Below, piece after piece: positions 1 through 7,569 of a stretch of 64,000 nucleotides of DNA (position 1 is the first letter of the stretch; every line of letters begins with the position of its first letter). The DNA comes from a virus: the IMG/VR virus record IMGVR_UViG_3300010354_000080, positions 1 through 64,000 of that record. The stretch is one strand, 5' to 3'. The notes below the pieces were generated by a model. It saw only the letters and a list, made by a program, of their open reading frames with translations. It was not told the origin of the DNA and searched no databases. The translations under genes were made by a program, and so were the position numbers.

Positions 1-107
1 AGGCAATGGAGGCAAGACAGCAAGGCGATGAGGCAACTGCTTCAACAAAAGAGTCTGAAGCACAGACAAAAATTGACGAAGCAACCGCTGCCATTCGCGC
101 TCTTTGA
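1..107 (+). CDS. C-terminal end of an upstream gene (partial)
   Basis: An open frame enters from the left edge and stops at TGA 105-107. The visible 35 or so residues are rich in Ala, Glu, Lys and Gln and end in AAIRAL, as in a helical or coiled-coil tail. The start lies outside the window. It is followed after 18 bases by another short helical protein on the same strand. Function not recognised. Confidence 0.5.
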   Translation, partial: AMEARQQGDEATASTKESEAQTKIDEATAAIRAL

Positions 108-125
108 TTATTAACTATTTAATTT

Positions 126-371
126 ATGGAACCCACTTCACTCAAAGAAAATTTTACAGCCCAACTGGAAAAGCTTGAAAAAGAAATCGGTCAACTCCGC
201 ACCGCCCTTGCCCAACGTCAAGAACTCGCCATCAAACTCCAAGGGGCGATTGAGGCAATGCAACTTCAACTTGGTGAAGAGCCGGGCTCTACTGGCGTCG
301 AAGACGCCGAGGCAGTTACCGAAGCCGTGGCAGAAGTGGTGCCTGGAGAACCGGCAACCGGCGCAGTCTGA
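126..371 (+). CDS. Small coiled-coil hypothetical protein
   Basis: An 81-residue protein. Residues 5-50 have heptad-like spacing of Leu, Ile and Ala among Glu, Lys and Gln (LEKLEKEIGQL, then LRTALAQRQEL), so a coiled coil is likely. The C-terminal 30 residues are Glu/Ala/Val-rich and probably disordered. It is the last gene before a strong hairpin terminator and converges with a minus-strand group. No Shine-Dalgarno sequence is obvious. No family recognised. Confidence 0.6.
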   Translation: MEPTSLKENFTAQLEKLEKEIGQLRTALAQRQELAIKLQGAIEAMQLQLGEEPGSTGVEDAEAVTEAVAEVVPGEPATGAV

Positions 372-426
372 TAAAGGCGGGCTACGCTCCGTAAGAGCGC
401 GCCCGATCCCAACTCATAATAAGAAA

Positions 427-464
427 GCGGGAAGGGAACCATGTTCCCTAGCCCGCCTTTTTTT
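427..464. terminator. Intrinsic terminator between convergent genes
   Basis: Stem GCGGG (427-431) pairs with CCCGC (452-456), and an inner GGGAAC (434-439) pairs with GTTCCC (443-448) around a CAT loop. Seven T follow at 458-464, which serves the plus strand. On the minus strand the stem is followed by a T-rich stretch, so it may also end the genes arriving from 1319. Confidence 0.85.
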
Positions 465-469
465 AAGGC

Positions 470-736
470 TTAGTTTTTTACCCTTACCTCGCACTCCTGG
501 AGCTTGGGATTTCTCCTTCCGTCCGCGTGCTTGATTCTTTTTATAACAAACCCGGCGTCGTAGTAGGCATCGAAGACATCGACCATCCTCCCCCTCACCA
601 GATCCACCCACTCTCCCTCGTCGTCTGTGTAGTGCACGGCGTAGACGTCATTGGTTAGGCACTTGACATCCAGAGAGGGAAGGTCAACGTGTTCCGCAAC
701 TACTCTGATCTTAGAGCTAGGAGATTCTTCTCGCAT
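470..736 (-). CDS. Hypothetical protein, 88 aa
   Basis: Last gene of a three-gene minus-strand set; its start overlaps the end of the preceding gene by 37 bases. It is a mixed acidic and basic protein with a compact beta/alpha look (VYAVHYTDDEGEWVDLVRGRMVDVF). It has no signal peptide or membrane segment. Family not recognised. It ends just before the shared terminator at 427-464. Confidence 0.6.
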   Translation of the reverse strand: MREESPSSKIRVVAEHVDLPSLDVKCLTNDVYAVHYTDDEGEWVDLVRGRMVDVFDAYYDAGFVIKRIKHADGRRNPKLQECEVRVKN

Positions 737-1065
737 CTCGCTCCAACCTCCGCAACTCGCTTAATGAACCTATCGATCATTTTAGGATCGGCCGGAACAG
801 TGTCATATGGGCCATAGTCCACGAAGATATCGAGATCTAACAGAGTCGGTAGATCGAACCGAGCGCTCTCCTCATCCGGCCAACCCGTGGACACATAGGA
901 CAGGAAGAGATCTCTCATTCCCTGAGGGATGAATCTCCCCCCTACGAGTTGCCAGATCCCTCCATCCCAGCAGAATATATCGCCAAGAGCGAGAACCACC
1001 ACATCCCCGATGTCCTTATCCTCGGGGAATTGGGCATTACCTCCCCGAAGCCTCGTGATTTTCAT
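700..1065 (-). CDS. Hypothetical protein, 121 aa
   Basis: The middle gene of the minus-strand set, starting with an ATG that overlaps the stop of the gene upstream. The first half is hydrophobic and Gly-rich (GDVVVLALGDIFCWDGGIWQLVGGRF), probably beta strands; the second half is helical and charged. No catalytic motif was recognised. Tight overlaps on both sides suggest translational coupling with its neighbours. Confidence 0.6.
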   Translation of the reverse strand: MKITRLRGGNAQFPEDKDIGDVVVLALGDIFCWDGGIWQLVGGRFIPQGMRDLFLSYVSTGWPDEESARFDLPTLLDLDIFVDYGPYDTVPADPKMIDRFIKRVAEVGARCEKNLLALRSE

Positions 1066-1319
1066 CAGTACTCTGCGCTAACAGCCTCCCTCTCCGGAGG
1101 TGCTGGTGGGGTGAGTGGTGGAAGATCCTGAGGTGGCTTTGGAATCTCCATGGGAGGCATGTCCACACTATCACAGACCTCAGTCAGAGCTTGCTCAAGC
1201 TCCTCGATCATCTTCTGCACAAGGTACTTATTCCCAGACGCTTTGGCGTCGGCGTAGGCATCGATCATGCTCGCTAATTCGGCTTTGGTCATCCTTGCAA
1301 AATTGTTTAAAGTAATCAT
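1065..1319 (-). CDS. Small hypothetical protein with proline-rich tail
   Basis: Starting at ATG 1319 gives 84 residues beginning MITLNNFARM. A longer frame reaches 1484 but would overlap the plus-strand gene at 1356, so it was not used. ATG 1292 (MTKAELASM) is another possible start: a GTTTATAG box on this strand (1331-1324) ends 32 bases before it, the spacing seen for the late box elsewhere. The protein has a helical core (residues 10-50) and a proline-rich C-terminus (MPPMEIPKPPQDLPP). Family not recognised. Confidence 0.5.
   Translation of the reverse strand: MITLNNFARMTKAELASMIDAYADAKASGNKYLVQKMIEELEQALTEVCDSVDMPPMEIPKPPQDLPPLTPPAPPEREAVSAEY
1305..1312 (+). promoter_or_regulatory. Putative late promoter box GTTTAAAG
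   Basis: Exact GTTTAAAG, 44 bases from the end of the box to ATG 1356, first gene of the plus-strand structural block. It overlaps the start of the minus-strand gene. Eleven bases downstream is an inverted near-copy (CTATAAAC, 1324-1331), so the site may fire both ways. Confidence 0.5.
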
Positions 1320-1355
1320 AGTTCTATAAACTGAAACCCCGGAGTTTATCGCCTC

Positions 1356-1646
1356 ATGGCCTCGAACATCAAGGACTTCGAGATCTCGAAAACGTTCGCG
1401 AACGTTCTGCTCTCGAATATCGACATTCAACCGGATACGGACGGAATCCCATTCGATCTGAGCACAACGGCACGTCGCACTCAAGCCCAGCTTCAGGATG
1501 GCCTGGGGAACTCCTCCCCTCTCTACCTTTCCAGATCCGCCGTGGAATCCACCGCGGTTCCGCAGAGCCCTCAGTCCCTCGTTCGTAAGCAGGAGATTCT
1601 TGAGGGTATCACCTACTTCCAGACTGCTTCCCTAATCCTCGGCTGA
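1356..1646 (+). CDS. Putative small virion protein, 96 aa
   Basis: First gene of a long plus-strand structural run. The sequence (KTFANVLLSNIDIQPDTDGIPFDLSTTARRTQAQLQDGLGNSSPLYLS) has the Ser/Thr/Asn-rich look of phage structural proteins but matches no family I know. Its position two bases before another small structural-like gene and downstream of a late-type box argues for a virion or assembly role. The function is inference. Confidence 0.55.
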   Translation: MASNIKDFEISKTFANVLLSNIDIQPDTDGIPFDLSTTARRTQAQLQDGLGNSSPLYLSRSAVESTAVPQSPQSLVRKQEILEGITYFQTASLILG

Positions 1647-1648
1647 TT

Positions 1649-2020
1649 ATGACCTACCCAGTAAATAATTTCTACTCATCGACATACAGCAACGTCTCCG
1701 CGAACGCTGCGTCGGCCACGACTATCTTCGATAGTTCTCTCATTCCGGCCAACGGTTACGCTATGATTCTCTCCGTGATCGTTGCCAATAAGTCCCAGAC
1801 CACTCGTGGTTTGAATGTAACCCTCCAGAAGTCAGGTAGTGCCACTTCCGCCCATCTTCTGTACGACGTAGCGGTTCCCTCACAGACCTCATTCGAGGTT
1901 ATCGACGGGAATAAATTTGTGCTTCAGCGTAATGACACCCTGCGTGCTTGGGCGGATTCCAGTGGAGCTAACTCCGTGGACATCGTGGTGTCCTACGTCA
2001 TCTACACTCCAGCGAGCTGA
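1649..2020 (+). CDS. Putative beta-sandwich virion protein, 123 aa
   Basis: Almost entirely short beta-strand-like stretches: VSANAASATTIFDSSLIPAN, then AMILSVIVANKSQTT and VDIVVSYVIYTPAS at the end. The alternating hydrophobic and Ser/Thr pattern, lack of charged helices and lack of a signal peptide fit a small jelly-roll or Ig-like capsid or tail decoration protein. It lies 9 bases before the tailspike-like gene and is probably co-transcribed. The fold is inferred from pattern only. Confidence 0.5.
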   Translation: MTYPVNNFYSSTYSNVSANAASATTIFDSSLIPANGYAMILSVIVANKSQTTRGLNVTLQKSGSATSAHLLYDVAVPSQTSFEVIDGNKFVLQRNDTLRAWADSSGANSVDIVVSYVIYTPAS

Positions 2021-2029
2021 GGTTAAAAA

Positions 2030-4369
2030 ATGAGATATATAGGTCGTACACAGACATCCACTTTGGTCCAGGTGGATCCAGATAGGAACTCCTATGTTAA
2101 CGTAAAGTCATTTGGGGCTGCGGGCTTGGACGAGTACTTTGAGGGACGGGTGCGGGGACTGAACGGCAACGGAGGGGTTATCAGTATCGGTGATATCCCG
2201 AACTACTCGCAGTATGAGCGGGATTACTTTCAGCTTGGTCAGGAACTATACGTCTTCTTCTACCTCGATACGTCCACTCCTCCCGTCGGCGAGTACGATG
2301 GCATCTTCACTAACGTAGGAACTCCCGAGGGCGTGGGTACTGTTGTCCAGGCGGGTACCGCCACTAGTAAGACACTTCGGTATTACGTTTACGCCTTCAA
2401 CGTTGTTAGCGGGCGTTTTTCCCCATATGTTAAAACATTCACCCTTCCGGATGTTTACCGTAACCCTCAGACTCAATTCGACGAGGATAATTACGTAAGA
2501 TTCACTCTCAACCGTGCTACGCCAGAGTGGATTCCCGTCATCTACAGGCAGTGGGGAACGGAATCTCCTAAATTCCTTGGAGCTCCGAGCAATAATATCT
2601 TTGGCAGTAATTCCTCCATCACATTCAATGACCGCGGATCGACTCAGATCCCCTCGTGGGACGAGGCGCGTATCAACGGTGGAGAATTTAGCCCGGAGTT
2701 TCTAAACGGAATCATCTCGGTGTCGTCCGGAATTGTTAGCTCTAAGACCATCATCGTGAAGAGAAGGCTCAAGATCCTAAGCCGAAGCATCTCCGGGATT
2801 CTGGAGTGCTCGGACGCCGCATCGCCAACCGGAGTTTTCACGGGTCTGGACAGCACTTCGATCAAAGTGAAGTTCAAATTTGACGATACCGCACCTTTCC
2901 AGAAAGCTCTGGATTTTGCCGCTACGAACAACGTAAAGGATGTTTTTGTTCCAGCAGGCACCTATCAGATACGTAACGTAACCCTCTACAGTTCTCTCAT
3001 CCCGGCCAGCCAATATAGTGGCATTGTTATTAGAGGCTCCGGCGATTCCTCGGTTCTTAAGCGCATGCCCACGCATGTTAGCCCAGAGGGAGAATTTGGG
3101 TTGATTGGTATTCTAGGCTCCGGAGTGACCAATCGTATCTCCGGAGTAACGGTTCGCGATCTCGCCTTCGACGGGAACAAAACCGAAACATTCCCCATCA
3201 ACCTTCCGGAGAACGATACCTACGGAGTGGGCGACAAATACCACGACTCTCTCGCCCTTGAGTACGCTGATGGTATCCGCATCTCTAACTGTGCATTCTA
3301 CAACGGAGCAGGAGCAGCGGTATACTCTCTGGATTCGGATAAGATCAATTTCACGGACAACCGCGTATTCGAGCTCTCCAAGCCCTACGAGCTCAACATT
3401 CCACCTATCAAGATCCGCGAATCGAGTCGAATCATTGCCCAGGGCAACCTCTTCCAGAACTGCTCCGGTGCGGTGGATTTCACCGGTATCGATGCCTCTC
3501 TTATCAACAACAATATCATCGATAACTGCGGAGAGACGGGCCTTCAACTCAATGCTTCCGACACCTGGAACGCTCAGGGTAACTTGACCTTCAACGAGTC
3601 GGGGTCGATTATCCGCACAGTCGACTTGTACCAGAACGAGTACAGCCGAGTTAGCCTGGATGTTAAACGCGGAGTCGCTATGACGCCTATGTACTTCACC
3701 GTAACTGATGGCGGATTCCCAGTGGCGATCTCTCCTGGCTCGATTACAGCCCGTGTGTACCCACTCAACTCATCGTACCAGTACAATACCACAGCCACAG
3801 CTTCCTATCTCCAGGTTGTTGAGAATCGTCCTCAGCTCGAGGCTGGTATCTTTGGTATCACCGCTCCAGTAACATCTATTACTGGATCCGGTAATTCCAA
3901 CCAGGGTAGAGCCATCAGAGGAACCGGTTCCTACGATCTCCTGAAACCCGATGGGTCAGGCACCGCGAACTACGGTTACGGATATAGAATCACAGCTACA
4001 GTGACCCTAGGAAGATACGCCATAGACCGTATCGCCTACGCCTCCGCTTCCACTGTTAAGATTTTCTTCCGCAACTCCTCCGATATCCTCTCGCTGCTCT
4101 TCTTCGCGGCTGGGAACGCGTCCAATGATTCTATCAAAACGACCGGTATCGGAGTAACGGGCGCTGATCTTGCTAACTGGGCGGACAATACAAATCTCAC
4201 GGTTACGGACGTCGACACAAGTAACTCTGCAATTGTGATCGCTACCCCCTCCACAGTGGCGAACAAATTCACATCCAGCAGCGACGTGTATTCCACTCCG
4301 ACTGGATATCTCGGCCTCGTAAAGAACAACTACTTCATCGCTGACGGTAACATCTACGTCTCGGAGTGA
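2030..4369 (+). CDS. Tailspike-like right-handed beta-helix protein
   Basis: A 779-residue protein. Around residues 280-320 it has the pectate-lyase-superfamily opening found in phage spikes: a segment in which residues become variables of a helix (DDTAPFQKALDFA) followed by DVFVPAGTYQI. Residues 325-530 then repeat short beta-helix rungs (GIRISNCAFYNG, NFTDNRVF, IIAQGNLFQNC, LINNNIIDNC). Residues 530-779 are beta-rich, as in a trimerisation or receptor-binding end. Such proteins bind, and often depolymerise, surface polysaccharide. No catalytic residues could be assigned. It is followed by a terminator. Confidence 0.8.
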   Translation: MRYIGRTQTSTLVQVDPDRNSYVNVKSFGAAGLDEYFEGRVRGLNGNGGVISIGDIPNYSQYERDYFQLGQELYVFFYLDTSTPPVGEYDGIFTNVGTPEGVGTVVQAGTATSKTLRYYVYAFNVVSGRFSPYVKTFTLPDVYRNPQTQFDEDNYVRFTLNRATPEWIPVIYRQWGTESPKFLGAPSNNIFGSNSSITFNDRGSTQIPSWDEARINGGEFSPEFLNGIISVSSGIVSSKTIIVKRRLKILSRSISGILECSDAASPTGVFTGLDSTSIKVKFKFDDTAPFQKALDFAATNNVKDVFVPAGTYQIRNVTLYSSLIPASQYSGIVIRGSGDSSVLKRMPTHVSPEGEFGLIGILGSGVTNRISGVTVRDLAFDGNKTETFPINLPENDTYGVGDKYHDSLALEYADGIRISNCAFYNGAGAAVYSLDSDKINFTDNRVFELSKPYELNIPPIKIRESSRIIAQGNLFQNCSGAVDFTGIDASLINNNIIDNCGETGLQLNASDTWNAQGNLTFNESGSIIRTVDLYQNEYSRVSLDVKRGVAMTPMYFTVTDGGFPVAISPGSITARVYPLNSSYQYNTTATASYLQVVENRPQLEAGIFGITAPVTSITGSGNSNQGRAIRGTGSYDLLKPDGSGTANYGYGYRITATVTLGRYAIDRIAYASASTVKIFFRNSSDILSLLFFAAGNASNDSIKTTGIGVTGADLANWADNTNLTVTDVDTSNSAIVIATPSTVANKFTSSSDVYSTPTGYLGLVKNNYFIADGNIYVSE

Positions 4370-4392
4370 TGGGACTCTAACATAATCTCTAG

Positions 4393-4423
4393 GCCAGGAA
4401 GGGGATTCCTTCCTGGCTTTTTT
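4393..4423 (+). terminator. Intrinsic terminator after the spike gene
   Basis: Perfect 10-bp stem GCCAGGAAGG (4393-4402) and CCTTCCTGGC (4408-4417), five-base loop, then six T at 4418-4423. It separates the spike operon from the next late promoter box, which begins 19 bases later. Confidence 0.9.
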
Positions 4424-4441
4424 GTTGTTTGGCCAAGGCGT

Positions 4442-4449
4442 GTTTAAAG
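4442..4449 (+). promoter_or_regulatory. Putative late promoter box GTTTAAAG
   Basis: Exact GTTTAAAG followed by TACATACATATAG, ending 28 bases before ATG 4477. It sits between a terminator and a giant structural gene. A longer frame would start at 4429, upstream of this box, so the box supports ATG 4477 as the real start. Confidence 0.65.
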
Positions 4450-4476
4450 TACATACATATAGAGCATGCGTTTACA

Positions 4477-7400
4477 ATGGCATCAAAAGTCAGCGTCGGA
4501 AAAACTTCTCCGGTACCTCTAGGTCAACAACCAGCGGCAAACTCTCTTCCTGTTGTATTTGCGGAAGACCAGGCCCCGATTCCTGTTGAGGAACAGAATA
4601 AGATTCAATCGGAGGTGGCTCTAAGCCTTCTCGGTATCCCCCGTTCCGAAGTTGCACTCGGTATATTTGCAGACGTTAACACTTACGATGTAAACCCATC
4701 AGAGTGGGCGCAGTTCCCTCTGGAGAACACTCCCGACGCAAGCGGAGAGGGCATTGACTACGGCGTCGAGCACGTCCCCGACGAAGCGGGTGCTAGATTG
4801 GTTGCTCCAGACGGTAAGACCGCAGTGCTAACGTCGAAGCGATTCTTCCGCTACCAGCCTGGACGTGTTTCCGCCTCCACTATGGGTGTGAAGATGAACA
4901 CCACCCGCGATCCGGAGGCCCAAGCCGCGGCTCTCCAAGCCAAGATGAAAGGTGCCCCCTCCATCAAGAAGTGGGGTATCTTCGATAAGTTCGATGGTTA
5001 CTACTTCGAGATCGTAAACGCTGGAAAGGGTAACGACTTTCGTTGCGTTCGTCGTACCCAGGCTATTATCCCCTCCGAGCCTTCCGGCTACTCCGGCTCC
5101 CTAAGCTGGTTCACTAACGGCGACGACAATACATTCAATACCGCCACCAATTTCGGTGTAGCTGGTGTGGATCCAGTAATTGTTAGAGATGGTCTAGTGT
5201 ATACCGCTGCAGCGATCTACGATCCTTCACTTGTGTACGCGCCAGCCGACGTTGCTACTATTGACTCCGCTAATGACCCCTCTGGAGCTCTGAAGAATTA
5301 CCAACCCGACTCTGGGTATGCTGTTAGACTGGCAACCTACGATGGAACAACCTGGTCGGAAGTGATGACCGATCGTAAGTTCCAGTTCCCCTTCGACCAG
5401 TCCAAGACTGTCTCCCTGAGCCCTGAGAACACTTCTCTGGAGCGCGGGTATATCCGCATGGACGCCCACTGTAACTTCTACCAGATCATCTCCAACCTCA
5501 ACCGTAAAGCCTCTTACAACACTTTTCCGTCAGATAAAACCTCTCTGGAATCCTCCCAGTGGGGAGTAGCTGGTAGCTCTATCAGCTCCTACGACTCCAA
5601 TATTGTTGCGAATACCTGGGACACCACTCCATCAACAGCAAATCAAGAGAAGAAAGTCTGGCACCTGATGGTTAATACTCAGGGCACAGCTTCAGGGTAC
5701 AGAATCACCGACGCACAACATAACGCATCTCCTAATCTCCCTTCCGGGGTTAAGGCACGCACTGTGTCCAATGGTAATGTAACGCTCAAGGAGTGGTTTA
5801 ACATCTGCGTTCCCAAGCCCTACCGTATGGTGTACGAGTGGAGGCCGTGTAGAGCAATGTTCTCAGGCGACAAACTTGACGGCGCTGAGTCCGTGGTACG
5901 CTGGAGCGATGTGAACACTGCCGCCGAAGACACCACCGTGGGTGGTGGTTCCGTAATCAACCTCCCCGGCCAGAAGATCAAAACCGCGAATAATGAGGAC
6001 CTGACCACCGTCTCCGCCTACGACATCGACTTTACAAAGGTGACCATGTGGAAGATCGAGTTCTCTTGGTACGGTGCCGTTGGTGCTATCTTCCTCTGCT
6101 ACGTCCCCGTAGGCAACAATGAGGCCCGCTGGGTACGAGTCCACCATATCCGAGCCTCGAATCAGCACTCGGTGGCTTCGCTTGGTAACGCCACCCTCCC
6201 CATCACCTACCTCACACACGGTGGTCCAGAGAGTGGCCTGGAGTCTACAGATATTGGAAACACTCTTGTTAAGTACGGTGCTTCCTACTACATCGATGGT
6301 GGAGACAAAGGTACCGTTCGCCTGCTCTCCAAGGCCTCCGATTTCCCCCGCGAGGTCCCCAAAGGTTTCTATGATTTCACCGCTAATAACTGGGTGAGAA
6401 CCTCGGCGTCAGAGCTGACCTATTCGGTCACGACTCATCCTAATGTAGCTGGTGGGGTGGCCGTTGGTCTGATGGGAGCCTATCTCGCCTCTGACTCCAC
6501 CGCCAAGGTTAAGTGGGTGACTCAGAGTGGTGATAATATCACTCTTCACTTCTCCACATCATCCCTTCCGGCTTCCGCGGCCACGGGTGTGAGACTTGTG
6601 ATCCCGAGGGCTCAGCGCTCCCTGCTCACGGTTCGCGCCAAGGACTTCATCTATAACAGAGACGGTAAGCCGGTTCGTAACCGCTTGCAGATCTATCCTA
6701 TCAAGTACGGTGCTGGTGTAACCGGAGGTACTTCCGGCGAGCTTCTTACCCTGAGAGCCGTAAAGAACCCGCTCTTCATCGTAACTAATACCTCTACAAG
6801 CCTGGGAACAAGCGTGGCGTACACGGGAGCGACTATCGTTCGCGATCCCGTAACCACTACCAACCAGTACGTAAACACCAAAAACTCCACCCTTCCCGTG
6901 CAAGTTGGTTTTGCCACTCCTCCCGCTCTTGATATCGGTAAGTACCGTTACGGATATTTCCTAGGAACAACCTCCCAATCCACCGCTTCCACCGGCTGGA
7001 CCGTGGGAACCACTTCCCCATCCGCCTACACTCCGATCCTCGGCAAGCTCTTCAGGACTTCAGCCGGATACTTCTTCGAGAAGTTCTTCTCCTATCCTGA
7101 GGATACCTATATCGTAGGACTGTTTATCCCAGAGCGTCACCTTACAATTAGCTCGGCAGGAGTGTTTTCCGAGCAGACCCTCAGCGCAGGCTCCGGTGTC
7201 CTTGGCTCATCCGCCTCCACTGACCAGACCAAGTGGAATCGCCTGGAGACCGATGGCCTCGCTACCTGGGAGGACATCACTCGCCTCTCCGGAGTTCAGA
7301 TCGCCCAGGACTTAGACCTGACCCCCATCGCCGATACCGGCAACGAGATCCTCTCCTACTACGCCAATGCCGGAGGCTACCAGTTCGACCTTCAGGACTA

Positions 7401-7563
7401 CTTCGCCTACAACAAAGAGTACCTCTCCTTTCCTCTCACCGACGAGGTGGACATCATCAACCTCCAGGGGCACTACGACATCTCCGCCCAGGCCCTAGGC
7501 TCCGCCACTCCGGGTTCCTCTCCATTTAAAGTCAATAATGCCCTGACCTGGGAGGAGCAGTGA
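4477..7563 (+). CDS. Giant virion structural protein A (1028 aa), paralogue of the next gene
   Basis: Starts at ATG 4477, chosen because the late promoter box and terminator lie inside the longer frame. Three blocks recur in the next gene: LLGIPRSE near residue 51, FRYQPGRVSA near 125, and VTMWKIEFSWYGAVGA with KYGASYYIDGGDKGTV from about 525 to 610. The rest is Ser/Thr/Tyr-rich beta structure with no enzymatic motif. The order looks like an N-terminal attachment region, a conserved middle and a variable C-terminus, as in proteins that hold fibres or decorate the baseplate. The role is inferred from size, context and paralogy. Confidence 0.7.
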   Translation: MASKVSVGKTSPVPLGQQPAANSLPVVFAEDQAPIPVEEQNKIQSEVALSLLGIPRSEVALGIFADVNTYDVNPSEWAQFPLENTPDASGEGIDYGVEHVPDEAGARLVAPDGKTAVLTSKRFFRYQPGRVSASTMGVKMNTTRDPEAQAAALQAKMKGAPSIKKWGIFDKFDGYYFEIVNAGKGNDFRCVRRTQAIIPSEPSGYSGSLSWFTNGDDNTFNTATNFGVAGVDPVIVRDGLVYTAAAIYDPSLVYAPADVATIDSANDPSGALKNYQPDSGYAVRLATYDGTTWSEVMTDRKFQFPFDQSKTVSLSPENTSLERGYIRMDAHCNFYQIISNLNRKASYNTFPSDKTSLESSQWGVAGSSISSYDSNIVANTWDTTPSTANQEKKVWHLMVNTQGTASGYRITDAQHNASPNLPSGVKARTVSNGNVTLKEWFNICVPKPYRMVYEWRPCRAMFSGDKLDGAESVVRWSDVNTAAEDTTVGGGSVINLPGQKIKTANNEDLTTVSAYDIDFTKVTMWKIEFSWYGAVGAIFLCYVPVGNNEARWVRVHHIRASNQHSVASLGNATLPITYLTHGGPESGLESTDIGNTLVKYGASYYIDGGDKGTVRLLSKASDFPREVPKGFYDFTANNWVRTSASELTYSVTTHPNVAGGVAVGLMGAYLASDSTAKVKWVTQSGDNITLHFSTSSLPASAATGVRLVIPRAQRSLLTVRAKDFIYNRDGKPVRNRLQIYPIKYGAGVTGGTSGELLTLRAVKNPLFIVTNTSTSLGTSVAYTGATIVRDPVTTTNQYVNTKNSTLPVQVGFATPPALDIGKYRYGYFLGTTSQSTASTGWTVGTTSPSAYTPILGKLFRTSAGYFFEKFFSYPEDTYIVGLFIPERHLTISSAGVFSEQTLSAGSGVLGSSASTDQTKWNRLETDGLATWEDITRLSGVQIAQDLDLTPIADTGNEILSYYANAGGYQFDLQDYFAYNKEYLSFPLTDEVDIINLQGHYDISAQALGSATPGSSPFKVNNALTWEEQ

Positions 7564-7569
7564 TTCCTC

